The notes: generated by a model from the letters alone, not told the origin. DNA of 64,000 nt from Xylanibacter brevis ATCC 19188 (GCF_000621725.1 NZ_KK211334.1:1-64000), one strand, 5' to 3'. Counted from the first letter of the stretch, positions 15,606 to 24,505 are shown. Numbers and translations are program-made.

Positions 15606-16913
15606 TTATTCTGTCTTCACTTCGATGAAGGAGTAGCGCTCATAGCGGGTGCCATCGGTGGCGGTGAGCACGGCGTGCAGCTCGTGGCTACCGGCGCCCG
15701 TGGGGACCACCTGATAGACATAGGGGGCACGGCGACGGGTGGGCAGCTGGATGCCATCAAGATAAAGATCGACGTGGTCGATGGTCTTGGTGCGCAGACG
15801 GGCGCGGACGGTGACGTCTAACTGTTCGCCTTGAGCGATACGGAGGGCCAACGGCTTGATATATAGCGAGGCCTCTTTCCTCATAGCGGGAAAGGGGCTT
15901 CGGGCATTTCCTGCCTCAGGTGTCTGCATGTAGTGGCGCAGCCACGTCAGGGCAGGACGCTCCTGGCCATCACGTATCAGACCTGAGTTGCCGTTGTGGG
16001 TCCAGGTGCGGCCGTAGATATAGCCCCAGAGGGTGATGCCGGCGCAGTAGTCCTGTTGCCACATATAAGGAATCTGCTGCTGATACTGGGCCAACTGCAG
16101 GGAGTCGTTCTCCGTGGCGATGTCATACTCGGTGCAGTACATCGGCATGCGCAGGGCATCGTGGATGTCGGTCATGGCCTGACGGAACGCATCGAAGGGC
16201 ATGTCGGTGAGCTCGTGCGACTGACAACCGTAAGCATCGATGGGCGCTCCGGCATCGCGCAGCGTGCGCACCAGCTGGATGAACTCATCCTTCTGCCAGC
16301 GGAACGTGTTGTAGTCATTATAAATCAGGATGGCATCGGGCCAGCGCTCGTGGGCCATCTCGAAGGCACGGATAATCCAGTCGTAGCCCGTCTGGCCTTC
16401 GCCACCCAAGGCGGCGCGGAAAGGAGCGGGCTGATGGCCTTTGACGGCCTCGTTGACCACGTCGATCATCGCCAGGTCGGGATAGCGGTCGCGGATGGCG
16501 TCCATCCAGGCTTCGATGGCGTGGCGCTGCTCATCGACAGAGAGCGAGTCCATCCAACGGGGATACTGAGCGCCCCACACCAGACAGTGGAACTTGAAGG
16601 GGATGCCATGGGCCTTGCAGTAGCGATAGGCACGGTCGGTGCCTTCCCAGTTGAACTGATCAGGCGATGTGCCTTGCACCGAGCCCCACTTCGACTCGTT
16701 CTCGGCCGTGAGCTGGTTCCACAGATAGGCATATTCAAGGCCGTCAGGGTTCACGCGACCGCTGGTGGTGATGTTGCCCAGGAACTTATGCGTATTGGCG
16801 CTGAGCGGGCCGTGAATAGCCTTCTCGGCAGTGGCGTTGGCCGTTTGTGCCACGATGGATTGCGCACAAAGGGCAGAAAGCGTAGTAAATAGTAGTTTTG
16901 TAAGTAGTTTCAT
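15606..16913 (-). CDS. secreted GH10 endo-1,4-beta-xylanase with C-terminal Ig-like domain
   Basis: 435 residues with an N-terminal signal peptide (cleavage near VAQ-TA). The GH10 barrel starts about residue 40; the acid/base is Glu155 in 'MIDVVNEAVKGH' and the nucleophile Glu262 in 'MYCTEYD'. 'FHCLVWGAQYPRWM', 'LIYNDYNTF' and 'GITLWGYIYGRTW' are further family blocks. Residues ~350-435 form an Ig-like accessory domain (IDHVDLYLDG...GSHELHAVLT). It hydrolyses xylan backbones, probably in the periplasm or at the cell surface. It follows murQ on the same strand by 27 bases, so the two are likely co-transcribed. Confidence 0.92.
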   Translation of the reverse strand: MKLLTKLLFTTLSALCAQSIVAQTANATAEKAIHGPLSANTHKFLGNITTSGRVNPDGLEYAYLWNQLTAENESKWGSVQGTSPDQFNWEGTDRAYRYCKAHGIPFKFHCLVWGAQYPRWMDSLSVDEQRHAIEAWMDAIRDRYPDLAMIDVVNEAVKGHQPAPFRAALGGEGQTGYDWIIRAFEMAHERWPDAILIYNDYNTFRWQKDEFIQLVRTLRDAGAPIDAYGCQSHELTDMPFDAFRQAMTDIHDALRMPMYCTEYDIATENDSLQLAQYQQQIPYMWQQDYCAGITLWGYIYGRTWTHNGNSGLIRDGQERPALTWLRHYMQTPEAGNARSPFPAMRKEASLYIKPLALRIAQGEQLDVTVRARLRTKTIDHVDLYLDGIQLPTRRRAPYVYQVVPTGAGSHELHAVLTATDGTRYERYSFIEVKTE

Positions 16914-16940
16914 TGTAGTTTTATGATATGAATGTGATGG

Positions 16941-17747
16941 CTAAGGATTGAGCACCCTATCGACACTGCCGGCGGCCAGCAGGCGGCGGCGGGCCTCGTC
17001 GTAGGACAGGTGCAGGGAGTCTTGAATCATGCGGGTGCCGCGGTCAATGAGCTTTTCGTTGGTGAGCTGCATCTTCACCATGCGGTTGCCCTCGACACGC
17101 CCTAAGCGCACCATGAGCGAGGTGGAGATCATGTTGAGCACCATCTTCTGGGCGGTGCCGCTCTTCATACGACTGGAGCCGGTGACGAACTCGGGACCTA
17201 CGATGGTCTCGACGGGATGGTCGGAGACGGCAGCCAGCGGACTGTCGGGATTGCTGGTGAGGCAACCTGTGAGCAAACCGCAGGCATGGGCCTGACGGAC
17301 AGCACCGACGACATAGGGCGTGGTGCCCGAAGCGGCAATGCCTATCACGGTATCATCGGGCGTGGGCTGATAGGGCAAGAGGTCGTTCCACCCTTGTTCG
17401 GCCACATCCTCGGCACCCTCTACGGCATGGCGCAGGGCATGGTCGCCTCCGGCAATGAGACCGACGACCATGCCTTCGGGCACACCAAACGTTGGGGGCA
17501 GTTCGCTGGCATCGAGCACGCCAAGACGACCGCTGGTGCCAGCACCCACATAAAACAGTCTGCCACCGCGGCGCATGCGCTGCTCGATGGCCACCACCAG
17601 GGCCTCGACCTGTGGCAATGCCTTGCGTACGGCCTCGGCCACCGTCAGGTCTTCCTCGTTGATATGTGCCAGGAGTTCGCCCACGGACATCTGTTCCAAG
17701 TGGTCGAAGTGCGACGGTTGTTCGGTAATCTTTTCCTGCTGTTTCAT
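16941..17747 (-). CDS. murQ: N-acetylmuramic acid 6-phosphate etherase MurQ
   Basis: 268 residues, SIS-domain lyase that cleaves the lactyl ether of MurNAc-6-P to GlcNAc-6-P in cell-wall recycling. Seen: 'YVGAGTSGRLGVLDASELPP', 'GIAASGTTPYVVGAV', 'TGSSRMKSGTAQKMVLNMIS', and the C-terminal UBA-like end 'LHLSYDEARRRLLAA'. About 30 residues shorter than the E. coli enzyme at the C-terminus, as is common in Bacteroidota. A -7 box lies at 17800-17793. It is followed at 27 bases by the xylanase gene. Confidence 0.94.
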   Translation of the reverse strand: MKQQEKITEQPSHFDHLEQMSVGELLAHINEEDLTVAEAVRKALPQVEALVVAIEQRMRRGGRLFYVGAGTSGRLGVLDASELPPTFGVPEGMVVGLIAGGDHALRHAVEGAEDVAEQGWNDLLPYQPTPDDTVIGIAASGTTPYVVGAVRQAHACGLLTGCLTSNPDSPLAAVSDHPVETIVGPEFVTGSSRMKSGTAQKMVLNMISTSLMVRLGRVEGNRMVKMQLTNEKLIDRGTRMIQDSLHLSYDEARRRLLAAGSVDRVLNP

Positions 17748-17792
17748 TGCAATGACGTAAAAACGCTACATGTTTTCAGTTGATGGTTGCTG

Positions 17793-17800
17793 CAAAACTA
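17793..17800 (-). promoter_or_regulatory. -7 box TAGTTTTG for murQ-xylanase operon
   Basis: TAnnTTTG element 45 bases upstream of the murQ ATG. Confidence 0.5.
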
Positions 17801-17935
17801 AGCAAAAAAGCTGAAAGGGGCAAAAAGGCAGCACCTTCTTTGGAATAATTTAACAGAAAGAAGACCTCCTCCCGACCTCCACCACACCCCCCTCCCGGCC
17901 TCCCCAAGGGGGAGGAGATATGGGGGGGGGAAAAA

Positions 17936-17972
17936 GAAAAAAGAGCGCAGCAGTCGGTGTGCTACGCTCTTT
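17936..17972 (-). terminator. terminator of the M3 peptidase gene
   Basis: Arms AAAGAGCG+AGCA and TGCT+CGCTCTTT with a one-base bulge, followed on the minus strand by TTTTTTCTTTTT. A G/C-tract hairpin repeat (17863-17930) lies just beyond. Confidence 0.65.
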
Positions 17973-18010
17973 CGTTTATTGTATGCGGATTGTATTCGCA
18001 TGACTTCAGA

Positions 18011-20143
18011 TTAGATACCCAATCTGGCACGAACCAGACTGGAAGCATCGGGCTGCTGCATACCGGTGAAGTCGGAGAACATCTGCATCAGGTCGCCGGT
18101 GTTACCACGGCTCAGCACCTTACTGCAGAAGTCCAGACCGGTCTCGCGCTTCAAAGCGCCACGCTGAGCAAAGACGTCGGCAATGTTGACGGCCAATACC
18201 TCGGTCCACAGATAACTGTAGTAGCCTGCAGCATAGCCTCCACCCCATACGTGGTTGAAGTAGCTGGTAGAATAGCGAGGAGGAATCTGTGTGTCGAGCA
18301 AGCCTACCTGACGAAGGGCTTCGGTCTCGAAGGCCATGGCTTTGTCGGCCGTGGGTACATCCTTTGAGGCGAGCATATGCCATGCCAAATCAACACAGGT
18401 GGCGGCGAGGTTCTCGCCCAGTGCGTAGGCAGGCTGGAAGTTGATGCTCTTCAGCATGCGCTCTTTCAGTTCGGCAGGCATGGCCTCGTGGGTCTGGTAG
18501 TGGCGTGCGTAGTGGTCGAAGACCTCGGGGATAGAGGCAAACGACTCGTTGAACTGCGAGGGCATCTCGACAAAGTCGCGAGCCACGCTGGTGCCGCTGA
18601 GCATGTGATACTGACAGTCGGAGAGTATGCCGTGGAGGGCATGACCAAACTCGTGGAACATGGTGGTCACCTCATCCCAGGTCAGCAGCGAGGGCTGGCC
18701 CTCTGGTGCCTTGGCACTGTTGCAGACGTTGAAGATGATGGGCAGCTGGTTGCGCTGGCGACTCTGCTTCTGGAAACCATCCATCCAGGCACCGCCACGC
18801 TTGGTGGGACGACGGAAGTAGTCGCAATAGAAGAGGGCCTTAGGATTGCCATCCTTGTCGATAACCTCATAGACACGCATGTCGGGGTGATAGGTGGGGA
18901 TGTCGGTGCGCTCCTTGAAGGTGAGACCATAAGCCAGGTTGGCGGCATAGAAGACGCCGTTGATGAGCACGCTGTCAACATTGAAATAGGGCTTCACCTC
19001 GTCTTCAGAGATGTTGAGAAGCTCTTTCTTCATCTTGGCAGAATAGTAGAAACGGTCGTAGGGCTGCAACTGGAAGTCGGCACCCTGCGTCTTGCGGGCA
19101 TAGTCCTCGATGGCCTTGGTCTCGGCCTGGGCTACAGGCGTGTACTGGGCAATGAGGTTCTTCAGGAAGGCATAGACATTGTCGGGCGTCTTAGCCATGG
19201 TGCGCTCCAGAGAGTAAGAGGCATAGTTAGGATAACCCATAATCTCGGCCTGCTCGGCACGCAGCTTGGCAATCTCTACGGCAATGGGGAAGGTGTTGTA
19301 CTGGCCCGTGCCGTTGCTGCGATTGACAGATGCCTCGAAGACTTTCTTGCGCAGCTCGCGGTTGTCGAGGCTGGCCAGAGGAGCCTGCTGGGTGGTGTTG
19401 ACAATGACAATGGCATAGGGGGCCTTGCCGCCACGGCTCTCTGCATCCTTGGCACACTGGGCGATGTCGGCTTCGCTGAGACCGGCCAGGTCTTCTTTCT
19501 TATCGACCCACACCACTGCATTGTTGGTGGCTTCCTGCAAGAGGTCGCCCCACTGCTGCTGAAGCTCAGAGATGCGCAGGTTAATTTCCTTCATACGGGC
19601 CATCTTCTCGTCAGACAACAGGGCACCGCTCAGCACGAAACCTTTGTAGATCTCTTCCAACAGCTTCTGGTCTTCGCCCTGCAGACTGTCGTGCTCGCGG
19701 TCATAGACAGCCTTGATGCGCTCGAAAAGTGGCTTGTTGAAGGTGATCTCGTTGTCAAGGTCGGTCAGCATGGGCTGCACTTTCTTCTCGGTCTCGCTGA
19801 TCTCGGGGGTCTTGTCGGCCTCTGTCAGGGCGAAGAACACACGACTCACGCGGTCGAGCGTGCGTCCGCTTTCCTCAAGAGCGAGGATGGTGTTTTCGAA
19901 GGTGGCAGAGTCCTGGTTGTCGATAATCTGCTTGATCTCCTCGCGCTTCTGAGCAATAGCGGTCTCGAAAGCGGGCAGATAGTCGGAGGGTTCAATCTTG
20001 CTGAAGTCAGGTGCGCCATAGGGAAGGGTGCTTTCCTGCAACAGCGGGTTCTCGTGTTTAGCGTTAGTACAGCTGCTTAGCTGCACCATCGCACTTGACA
20101 GCATAGCTGCCGAAATACCGAAGGTCATCAGTTTCTTTTTCAT
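18011..20143 (-). CDS. M3-family peptidyl-dipeptidase (Dcp-like) lipoprotein
   Basis: 710 residues from ATG 20143 (MKKKLMTFGISAAMLSSAMV...LSSC), so a lipobox-bearing exported protein. The zinc site 'TTMFHEFGHALHGIL' (HExxH) lies at about residue 500, and the M3 C-terminal Tyr-rich stretch 'NHVWGGGYAAGYYSYLWTEV' is present. N-terminal 'LLQESTLPYGAPDFSKIEPS' is typical of the Dcp branch, which removes dipeptides from peptide C-termini. It probably processes peptides in the periplasm. The start at 20197 is less likely, since the -7 box TACCTTTG covers 20202-20195. Confidence 0.9.
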   Translation of the reverse strand: MKKKLMTFGISAAMLSSAMVQLSSCTNAKHENPLLQESTLPYGAPDFSKIEPSDYLPAFETAIAQKREEIKQIIDNQDSATFENTILALEESGRTLDRVSRVFFALTEADKTPEISETEKKVQPMLTDLDNEITFNKPLFERIKAVYDREHDSLQGEDQKLLEEIYKGFVLSGALLSDEKMARMKEINLRISELQQQWGDLLQEATNNAVVWVDKKEDLAGLSEADIAQCAKDAESRGGKAPYAIVIVNTTQQAPLASLDNRELRKKVFEASVNRSNGTGQYNTFPIAVEIAKLRAEQAEIMGYPNYASYSLERTMAKTPDNVYAFLKNLIAQYTPVAQAETKAIEDYARKTQGADFQLQPYDRFYYSAKMKKELLNISEDEVKPYFNVDSVLINGVFYAANLAYGLTFKERTDIPTYHPDMRVYEVIDKDGNPKALFYCDYFRRPTKRGGAWMDGFQKQSRQRNQLPIIFNVCNSAKAPEGQPSLLTWDEVTTMFHEFGHALHGILSDCQYHMLSGTSVARDFVEMPSQFNESFASIPEVFDHYARHYQTHEAMPAELKERMLKSINFQPAYALGENLAATCVDLAWHMLASKDVPTADKAMAFETEALRQVGLLDTQIPPRYSTSYFNHVWGGGYAAGYYSYLWTEVLAVNIADVFAQRGALKRETGLDFCSKVLSRGNTGDLMQMFSDFTGMQQPDASSLVRARLGI

Positions 20144-20194
20144 GTTTGTTTGTGATAATGGTAGTCTTTGATAGTCTTTGTCACTATTTCGCTG

Positions 20195-20202
20195 CAAAGG
20201 TA
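20195..20202 (-). promoter_or_regulatory. -7 box TACCTTTG for M3 peptidase gene
   Basis: TAnnTTTG element overlapping the most upstream candidate start (20197), which fixes the real start at 20143. Confidence 0.55.
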
Positions 20203-20310
20203 CGATGATTTACCGAGAAAAAGGAAAAAACATACCATTTTTATTCATTTTTAAAACAGATCTCGGGGACGTCCCCGCGGTCGGATAGTGCCCCTTTCCC
20301 GCTATAAAAG

Positions 20311-20355
20311 CAGAAAGGCCACTCACGGCCTCCAAAAGGGAGACTATGAGTGGCC
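20311..20355 (-). terminator. terminator of the ECF sigma operon
   Basis: Arms GGCCACTCA (20317-20325) and TGAGTGGCC (20347-20355). On the minus strand the stem is followed by TTTCTGCTTTT. Confidence 0.6.
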
Positions 20356-20384
20356 CATTCGGCCTATATGGCAGCACGCGATGT

Positions 20385-20975
20385 TTACTCCTCGCTCTGC
20401 GTGACGTCCTCTATCTGCTGGAGAATCTCCTGATAGTGCTTTGTCACTTTTCGGTCAAAAGAATAGCCTAAACCAAAACCTAAGACAACGGCGAAAATAA
20501 AGCAGATTACCGTATGAAACACCGAGGGGTAATGGGCTATGAGATAAGCGTTGTAGAAAAACAGGACGAACCATAGGAACAGAAGGGGATAGGAGATGAT
20601 GTTAAAGATGCGCTCGTACTTCTTCACCTTCAGCACCTTCTTGCGTACCTCTAGCAACGACTGCTCGAACAGATGACTATCGCCTATCAGTCGGAATATC
20701 CGGCAGCGGTGCCAGGCATCGTAAAGCAGGCCTACGGTGATGTAGAGCCACATCCACACTGGCTGGTGCATATAATTACAGAATATAAGATAGAACAATG
20801 GGATAAAGATGATGTCCAGAATGAAGAGTAAACGATAGTTTCTGTTGACGTAAGAGGTATTCTTCTTCACCGACTGACGAATCAAAGCGTCGTTCACAAT
20901 CTCCTGCTGGGCCAGTTTCTGCTTCAGCAGATCCATCTGCTGTCGCATATTCTCAAGTTCGAAATTATCATTCAT
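20385..20975 (-). CDS. four-span membrane protein paired with ECF sigma factor
   Basis: 196 residues, not recognised as a named family. It has an N-terminal coiled coil (ENMRQQMDLLKQKLAQQ), then membrane segments at about 48-68, 70-90, 128-148 and 155-175 (e.g. 'LLFILDIIFIPLFYLIFCNY', 'VFHTVICFIFAVVLGFGLGY'), and a charged C-terminus. It starts 15 bases after the sigma factor stop, the usual place of an anti-sigma factor, but it lacks a recognisable anti-sigma domain. It could be a membrane regulator of the sigma factor or a member of its regulon. Confidence 0.7.
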   Translation of the reverse strand: MNDNFELENMRQQMDLLKQKLAQQEIVNDALIRQSVKKNTSYVNRNYRLLFILDIIFIPLFYLIFCNYMHQPVWMWLYITVGLLYDAWHRCRIFRLIGDSHLFEQSLLEVRKKVLKVKKYERIFNIISYPLLFLWFVLFFYNAYLIAHYPSVFHTVICFIFAVVLGFGLGYSFDRKVTKHYQEILQQIEDVTQSEE

Positions 20976-20990
20976 AGTGGGTTAGCGTTT

Positions 20991-21473
20991 TTAATCGTTA
21001 GACATTTGCTTCAGTTGTTCGCGAATGCGATGCAGGCGCACGCTGACATTCTTGGCCGTGATACCTACTATCTGACCTATCTCTTCGTAGGGCAGATTCT
21101 CGAGCCACAGCAGTACGATGGCGCGATCGAAGGGCTGCAGGCGCGAGATGCGCTTGTGGAGCATATCTACCTGGCGGGTATCCTCGTCGCTGTTCTTGAA
21201 CAGGTTGATATCCATCGTGATGTGTACCTCCATCTGCCTGCGTTTCTTCTTCCTGTTTTGCGAGATACAGGTATTCAGGGCGACGCGATAGATCCACGTC
21301 TTGATGTCGGATCGCTGCTCGAACCCTTTGAAACCCTTCCACAGGTTTACCAGCACCTCTTGAAAGAGGTCTTCCACCTCGTCGGCATCCTGCGAGAACA
21401 TGTAGCACACGGTATATATCGTGCTGCGATGCTTCTTTACGGTTTGCGCAAACTGTTTTTCTAGATCATTCAT
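20991..21473 (-). CDS. ECF-type RNA polymerase sigma factor
   Basis: 160 residues. Region 2 is 'STIYTVCYMFSQDADEVEDL' plus 'FQEVLVNLWKGFKGFEQRSD' and 'IKTWIYRVALNTCISQNRKK'; region 4 is 'LQPFDRAIVLLWLENLPYEE' plus 'IGQIVGITAKNVSVRLHRIR'. These are textbook sigma-70 family blocks without regions 1 and 3. It directs RNA polymerase to a dedicated promoter set, unknown here. Promoter -7 box TATCTTTG is at 21521-21514. Confidence 0.92.
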   Translation of the reverse strand: MNDLEKQFAQTVKKHRSTIYTVCYMFSQDADEVEDLFQEVLVNLWKGFKGFEQRSDIKTWIYRVALNTCISQNRKKKRRQMEVHITMDINLFKNSDEDTRQVDMLHKRISRLQPFDRAIVLLWLENLPYEEIGQIVGITAKNVSVRLHRIREQLKQMSND

Positions 21474-21513
21474 TTCTTTGTTTTTTCTGTATTGCTTTAC
21501 TCTTTAGACGCAG

Positions 21514-21521
21514 CAAAGATA
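21514..21521 (-). promoter_or_regulatory. -7 box TATCTTTG for ECF sigma operon
   Basis: TAnnTTTG element 41 bases before the sigma factor ATG. Confidence 0.55.
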
Positions 21522-21586
21522 CAAAAACTACGTGATACCCATTTTATTTTTCAAAAAAAAGAGAGCAATCGTAAAAGAAAAAAAAG

Positions 21587-21594
21587 TACTTTTG
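21587..21594 (+). promoter_or_regulatory. -7 box TACTTTTG for RAYT copy 2
   Basis: Only 11 bases before ATG 21606, so the transcript would be nearly leaderless. It rules out the upstream in-frame start at 21492. Confidence 0.5.
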
Positions 21595-21605
21595 TACCTA
21601 AAATT

Positions 21606-22622
21606 ATGGATAGGAAGACATTTGAAAGCCGGAAACCTTTCGCGGGAGAGAAGAAAGCCTCGATGCAACGCCGCTGTGTGGACAACGACTACACCGAACG
21701 GCGCATGTATATGATTACGATGGTGACGGAAGAACGCAAGCCGCTGTTTGGCAAAGTGGTGGGGCAAAGCGAGGCCGCAGCGCCCGCGCCAGAGGCTCCA
21801 CACATCGAACTGTCGGCACTTGGTGCTGAGATAGAGAAGATATGGCTCACCATCGGACACTATCATCCCGAGGTAAGTGTGATTGCCCTGCAGATGATGC
21901 CCGACCATCTGCATGCCGTGCTCTTTGTGAAAGAAAAAATGGAGAAGCCTTTAGGCAAGGTGCTACTGGGCGTGAAGCAGGCCTGCAACCGCGCGTTCCG
22001 CGAGATGATGCCGGAGGAATTTGTCGCTGTGGCACAGCGACACGCAGAACAGAGCAGAGACAATGGTCTACTCTTTGCAAAGGGCTTCAACGATCAGATA
22101 CTGCTGCGCGAGGGCCAGCTGGAGCGCTGGCTTCACTACCTAAAGGACAACCCTCGCCGCCTGCTGATGAAGCACGAGCACCCCGATCTGTTCCGCGTAC
22201 AGCGAGGACTTGCCTTTGCCGGTCTTCAGTTTTCAGCCATTGGCAACCGCTTTCTTCTGGAGCGCCCTCTGAAACTGCAGGTACAATGCTCCAGAAGCAT
22301 CACAGACGGCGACCTGCTGGCCAAAACAGCCGCCTGCCTGCAAGCAGCCCGTCAAGGAGCCGTGCTTGTATCGCCTGCCATTTCCAAGGGCGAGAAAGCC
22401 ATCATGCGAGCAGCCTTCGATGAAGGCTTGCCCCTCATCTATCTGCAAGAGAACGGCTTCACAGACCTGGCAAAGCCGGGCGGCAAGCGCATGGAGGCGT
22501 GCGCCGGCGGTCAGCTACTCATCCTCGCCCCTTGGGAGCACCACAACGAAAAGCTCACTATCAAGCGCTCCCAATGCCTGCAGCTCAACGAAATGGCCCG
22601 CGCCATCTGCGCGGGCCAATAA
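21606..22622 (+). CDS. REP-associated Y1 (HUH) transposase, RAYT, copy 2
   Basis: 338 residues from ATG 21606. The HUH motif is 'LQMMPDHLHAVLFV', the conserved tyrosine candidate is in 'WLHYLKDNPRRLL', with the same C-terminal domain as copy 1 ('GAVLVSPAISKGEKAIMRAA', 'LLILAPWEHHNEK'). It is clearly homologous to the 6239-7285 protein but divergent throughout. Between 'QACNRAFREMMPE' and 'LLFAKGFNDQIL' it carries 'EFVAVAQRHAEQSRDNG', encoded by a perfect palindrome (22022-22042) that recurs 30 bases after the stop codon. Its palindrome is unrelated in sequence to that of copy 1. Confidence 0.87.
   Translation: MDRKTFESRKPFAGEKKASMQRRCVDNDYTERRMYMITMVTEERKPLFGKVVGQSEAAAPAPEAPHIELSALGAEIEKIWLTIGHYHPEVSVIALQMMPDHLHAVLFVKEKMEKPLGKVLLGVKQACNRAFREMMPEEFVAVAQRHAEQSRDNGLLFAKGFNDQILLREGQLERWLHYLKDNPRRLLMKHEHPDLFRVQRGLAFAGLQFSAIGNRFLLERPLKLQVQCSRSITDGDLLAKTAACLQAARQGAVLVSPAISKGEKAIMRAAFDEGLPLIYLQENGFTDLAKPGGKRMEACAGGQLLILAPWEHHNEKLTIKRSQCLQLNEMARAICAGQ
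22022..22042. repeat. REP-like palindrome inside RAYT copy 2
   Basis: Arms TGTCGCTGTG and CACAGCGACA with a one-base loop, followed by CGCAGAACAGAGCAGAGACA. It is translated in frame (VAVAQRHAEQSRD). It sits at the same place in the protein as the palindrome insert of RAYT copy 1. Confidence 0.8.
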
Positions 22623-22651
22623 AGCATAGAGCCTGCCCCCTAAGTAGAGTC

Positions 22652-22693
22652 TGTCGCTGTGCCACAGCGACAAGCAGAAGAGAGCCGCAAAAG
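22652..22693. repeat. REP-like palindrome 3' of RAYT copy 2
   Basis: Same arms TGTCGCTGTG/CACAGCGACA (22652-22672) and a similar right flank AGCAGAAGAGAGCCGCAAAA. This is the extragenic partner of the palindrome inside the gene. Confidence 0.75.
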
Positions 22694-22715
22694 AGATCAA
22701 GGGCAGGTAAGCGCC

Positions 22716-23624
22716 CTATTGATTAATCACCCATACCAGCGGTATATTTAACACTTTTTCGCTTTCAACGACCAGCCAGTCTGACTGAAAACCGGGGACG
22801 TTTGCTGCGCTGTACTTATATTCGTATTCGAAACCTTCCGGCAATGAGCTTGCCCCATAATGATAATCAATCTGCTGTTCGTACTTTTCGTTATTACTAG
22901 CCATGGTAAGTCCCGTCATCTCGTGTTTGGGCAAAGTGCCAAAGTAACCCATATTCGCCAAAACAGAGATGTAGGTTCTATCATGATCCATCAGATAGTC
23001 AAACGACATGAAAGGCAACAAGGCTGTCAGCAAATGGTCATTATAATGAAAAACGGTCTCGAAGTATTTCTCACCATCCTGCGTGGCAATCATGTCTTTC
23101 AGGTCGTCACCCTGCCAGTTCAGTCGCTGTACGTACTTCGTTCTCATCACGTTGCCGTCTAATGTACCATAGACCTCATAGCCTGTCAATTTGTTGTCAG
23201 TATAAGAGTATGCAATACTGTCCCTTAGCCTGTCGTTACGGATATCGAGAGGCATGCTGCCAGAGACTATCTTACCGTCTTTGGTATAGAAAATACAATA
23301 GGGCGTAAATCTGGCCACTGGCCCCATTCTCATGAGTCGTCGGTAAAGAATCATGTGGAGGACGATTCTTCCTCGAACATAATGAAACGAAATAGTATCG
23401 GATTTTCCAGAGACTGTTTCTCCCCATGTTTTTCTGTACTCTTTCACCCGGTGTTGGGCATCATAGTCAAAATGGAAAAGGCTTTCACCGTCTGGAATAT
23501 CGGGGATGCTATCAATACGCATCGCTACCTTTCCAGGCACGTCGGGCCGAGCTGTTGTATCATCACTATTGCAGCCCGTCAGGACAATGATTATTAAGGA
23601 TAAATACAAAAATATCTTTTTCAT
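22716..23624 (-). CDS. lipoprotein with YD-type beta repeats (DUF4595-like)
   Basis: 302 residues from ATG 23624 (MKKIFLYLSLIIIVLTGCNS, a lipobox LTGC). The body has repeated 'FHFDYDAQHRVKEYRKT', 'IAYSYTDNKLTGYEVYG', 'VFHYNDHLLTALLPF', 'IDYHYGASSLPEGFEYEYKY', a beta-rich pattern typical of DUF4595-type Bacteroidota lipoproteins. The function is unknown; probably anchored to the outer membrane. The family assignment is from memory of the pattern, not a search. Confidence 0.75.
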   Translation of the reverse strand: MKKIFLYLSLIIIVLTGCNSDDTTARPDVPGKVAMRIDSIPDIPDGESLFHFDYDAQHRVKEYRKTWGETVSGKSDTISFHYVRGRIVLHMILYRRLMRMGPVARFTPYCIFYTKDGKIVSGSMPLDIRNDRLRDSIAYSYTDNKLTGYEVYGTLDGNVMRTKYVQRLNWQGDDLKDMIATQDGEKYFETVFHYNDHLLTALLPFMSFDYLMDHDRTYISVLANMGYFGTLPKHEMTGLTMASNNEKYEQQIDYHYGASSLPEGFEYEYKYSAANVPGFQSDWLVVESEKVLNIPLVWVINQ

Positions 23625-23650
23625 GAATACAAATATCATTTGTAGTATAC

Positions 23651-23682
23651 AAAAGCACCGCAGAAAATTCCGCGGCGCTTTT
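23651..23682 (-). terminator. terminator of the frd/sdh operon
   Basis: Minus strand reads AAAAGCGCCGC ... GCGGTGCTTTT with a T-rich end. A second hairpin, TGACTAAAGT/ACTTTAGTCA (23730-23753), overlaps the frdB stop codon. Confidence 0.65.
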
Positions 23683-23746
23683 ATATAATATAAATAATGT
23701 CTATTGACTTAGTCAGCTTAAAAAGCCTTGACTAAAGTCACCAACT

Positions 23747-24505
23747 TTAGTCAGCCATCTTTGCCTTGATCATCTCGCGGTTCAGGCGAGCGATGTTGGC
23801 GATGGTTTCGTTCTTAGGACATACAGCCTCACAAGCACGGGTGTTGGTGCAGTTACCGAAGCCCAGCTCGTCCATCTTGGCAATCATGTTCTTCACACGA
23901 CGGGCAGCCTCAACGCGACCCTGGGGAAGCAGAGCCAGCTGGCTAACCTTAGATGAAACGAACAGCATGGCAGAACCGTTCTTACAAGCTGCTACGCAAG
24001 CGCCACAGCCGATGCAAGATGCGCAGTCCATAGCCTCGTCGGCATCCTCCTTAGGAATCAGGATAGCGTTGGCATCCTGAGCCTGACCGGTGCGGATGGT
24101 GGTGTAGCCACCAGCCTGGATGATCTTATCGAAGGCGTTGCGGTCAACCATACAGTCTTTGATCACGGGGAAGGCAGCTGAACGCCAAGGCTCAACAGTG
24201 ATCACGTCGCCATCGTTGAAGCGACGCATGTAGAGCTGACAGGTGGTAGCGCCACGCTCGGTGAGACCGTGAGGTGTACCGTTGATGTAGAGTGAACACA
24301 TACCGCAGATACCCTCGCGGCAGTCGTGATCGAACACGAATGGCTCCTTGCCTTCGTTGATGAGTTCTTCGTTCAGAATGTCGAGCATCTCCAGGAACGA
24401 GGTGTCATCGGGAATGTCGTGCATCTCGTGAGTATCGAAGTGACCCGCATCTTTGGGACCATTCTGACGCCAAAATTTAATGGTGAAACTTATATTCTTA
24501 GCCAT
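23747..24505 (-). CDS. frdB: fumarate reductase/succinate dehydrogenase iron-sulfur subunit
   Basis: 252 residues, electron relay between the flavoprotein and the membrane cytochrome. Three cluster motifs are complete: [2Fe-2S] '[20 protein letters not shown]' with a later 'TTC', then '[17 protein letters not shown]' and '[15 protein letters not shown]' for the 4Fe-4S and 3Fe-4S centres. The start ATG lies 5 bases after the frdA stop, so the genes are tightly coupled. In anaerobic Bacteroidota this complex reduces fumarate to succinate. Confidence 0.96.
   Translation of the reverse strand: MAKNISFTIKFWRQNGPKDAGHFDTHEMHDIPDDTSFLEMLDILNEELINEGKEPFVFDHDCREGICGMCSLYINGTPHGLTERGATTCQLYMRRFNDGDVITVEPWRSAAFPVIKDCMVDRNAFDKIIQAGGYTTIRTGQAQDANAILIPKEDADEAMDCASCIGCGACVAACKNGSAMLFVSSKVSQLALLPQGRVEAARRVKNMIAKMDELGFGNCTNTRACEAVCPKNETIANIARLNREMIKAKMAD

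Noticed and set aside
18377..20080. 567-residue open frame opposite the M3 peptidase gene
   Set aside because: A shadow of the high-GC third positions of the peptidase gene; the minus-strand protein has a complete, recognisable family sequence.
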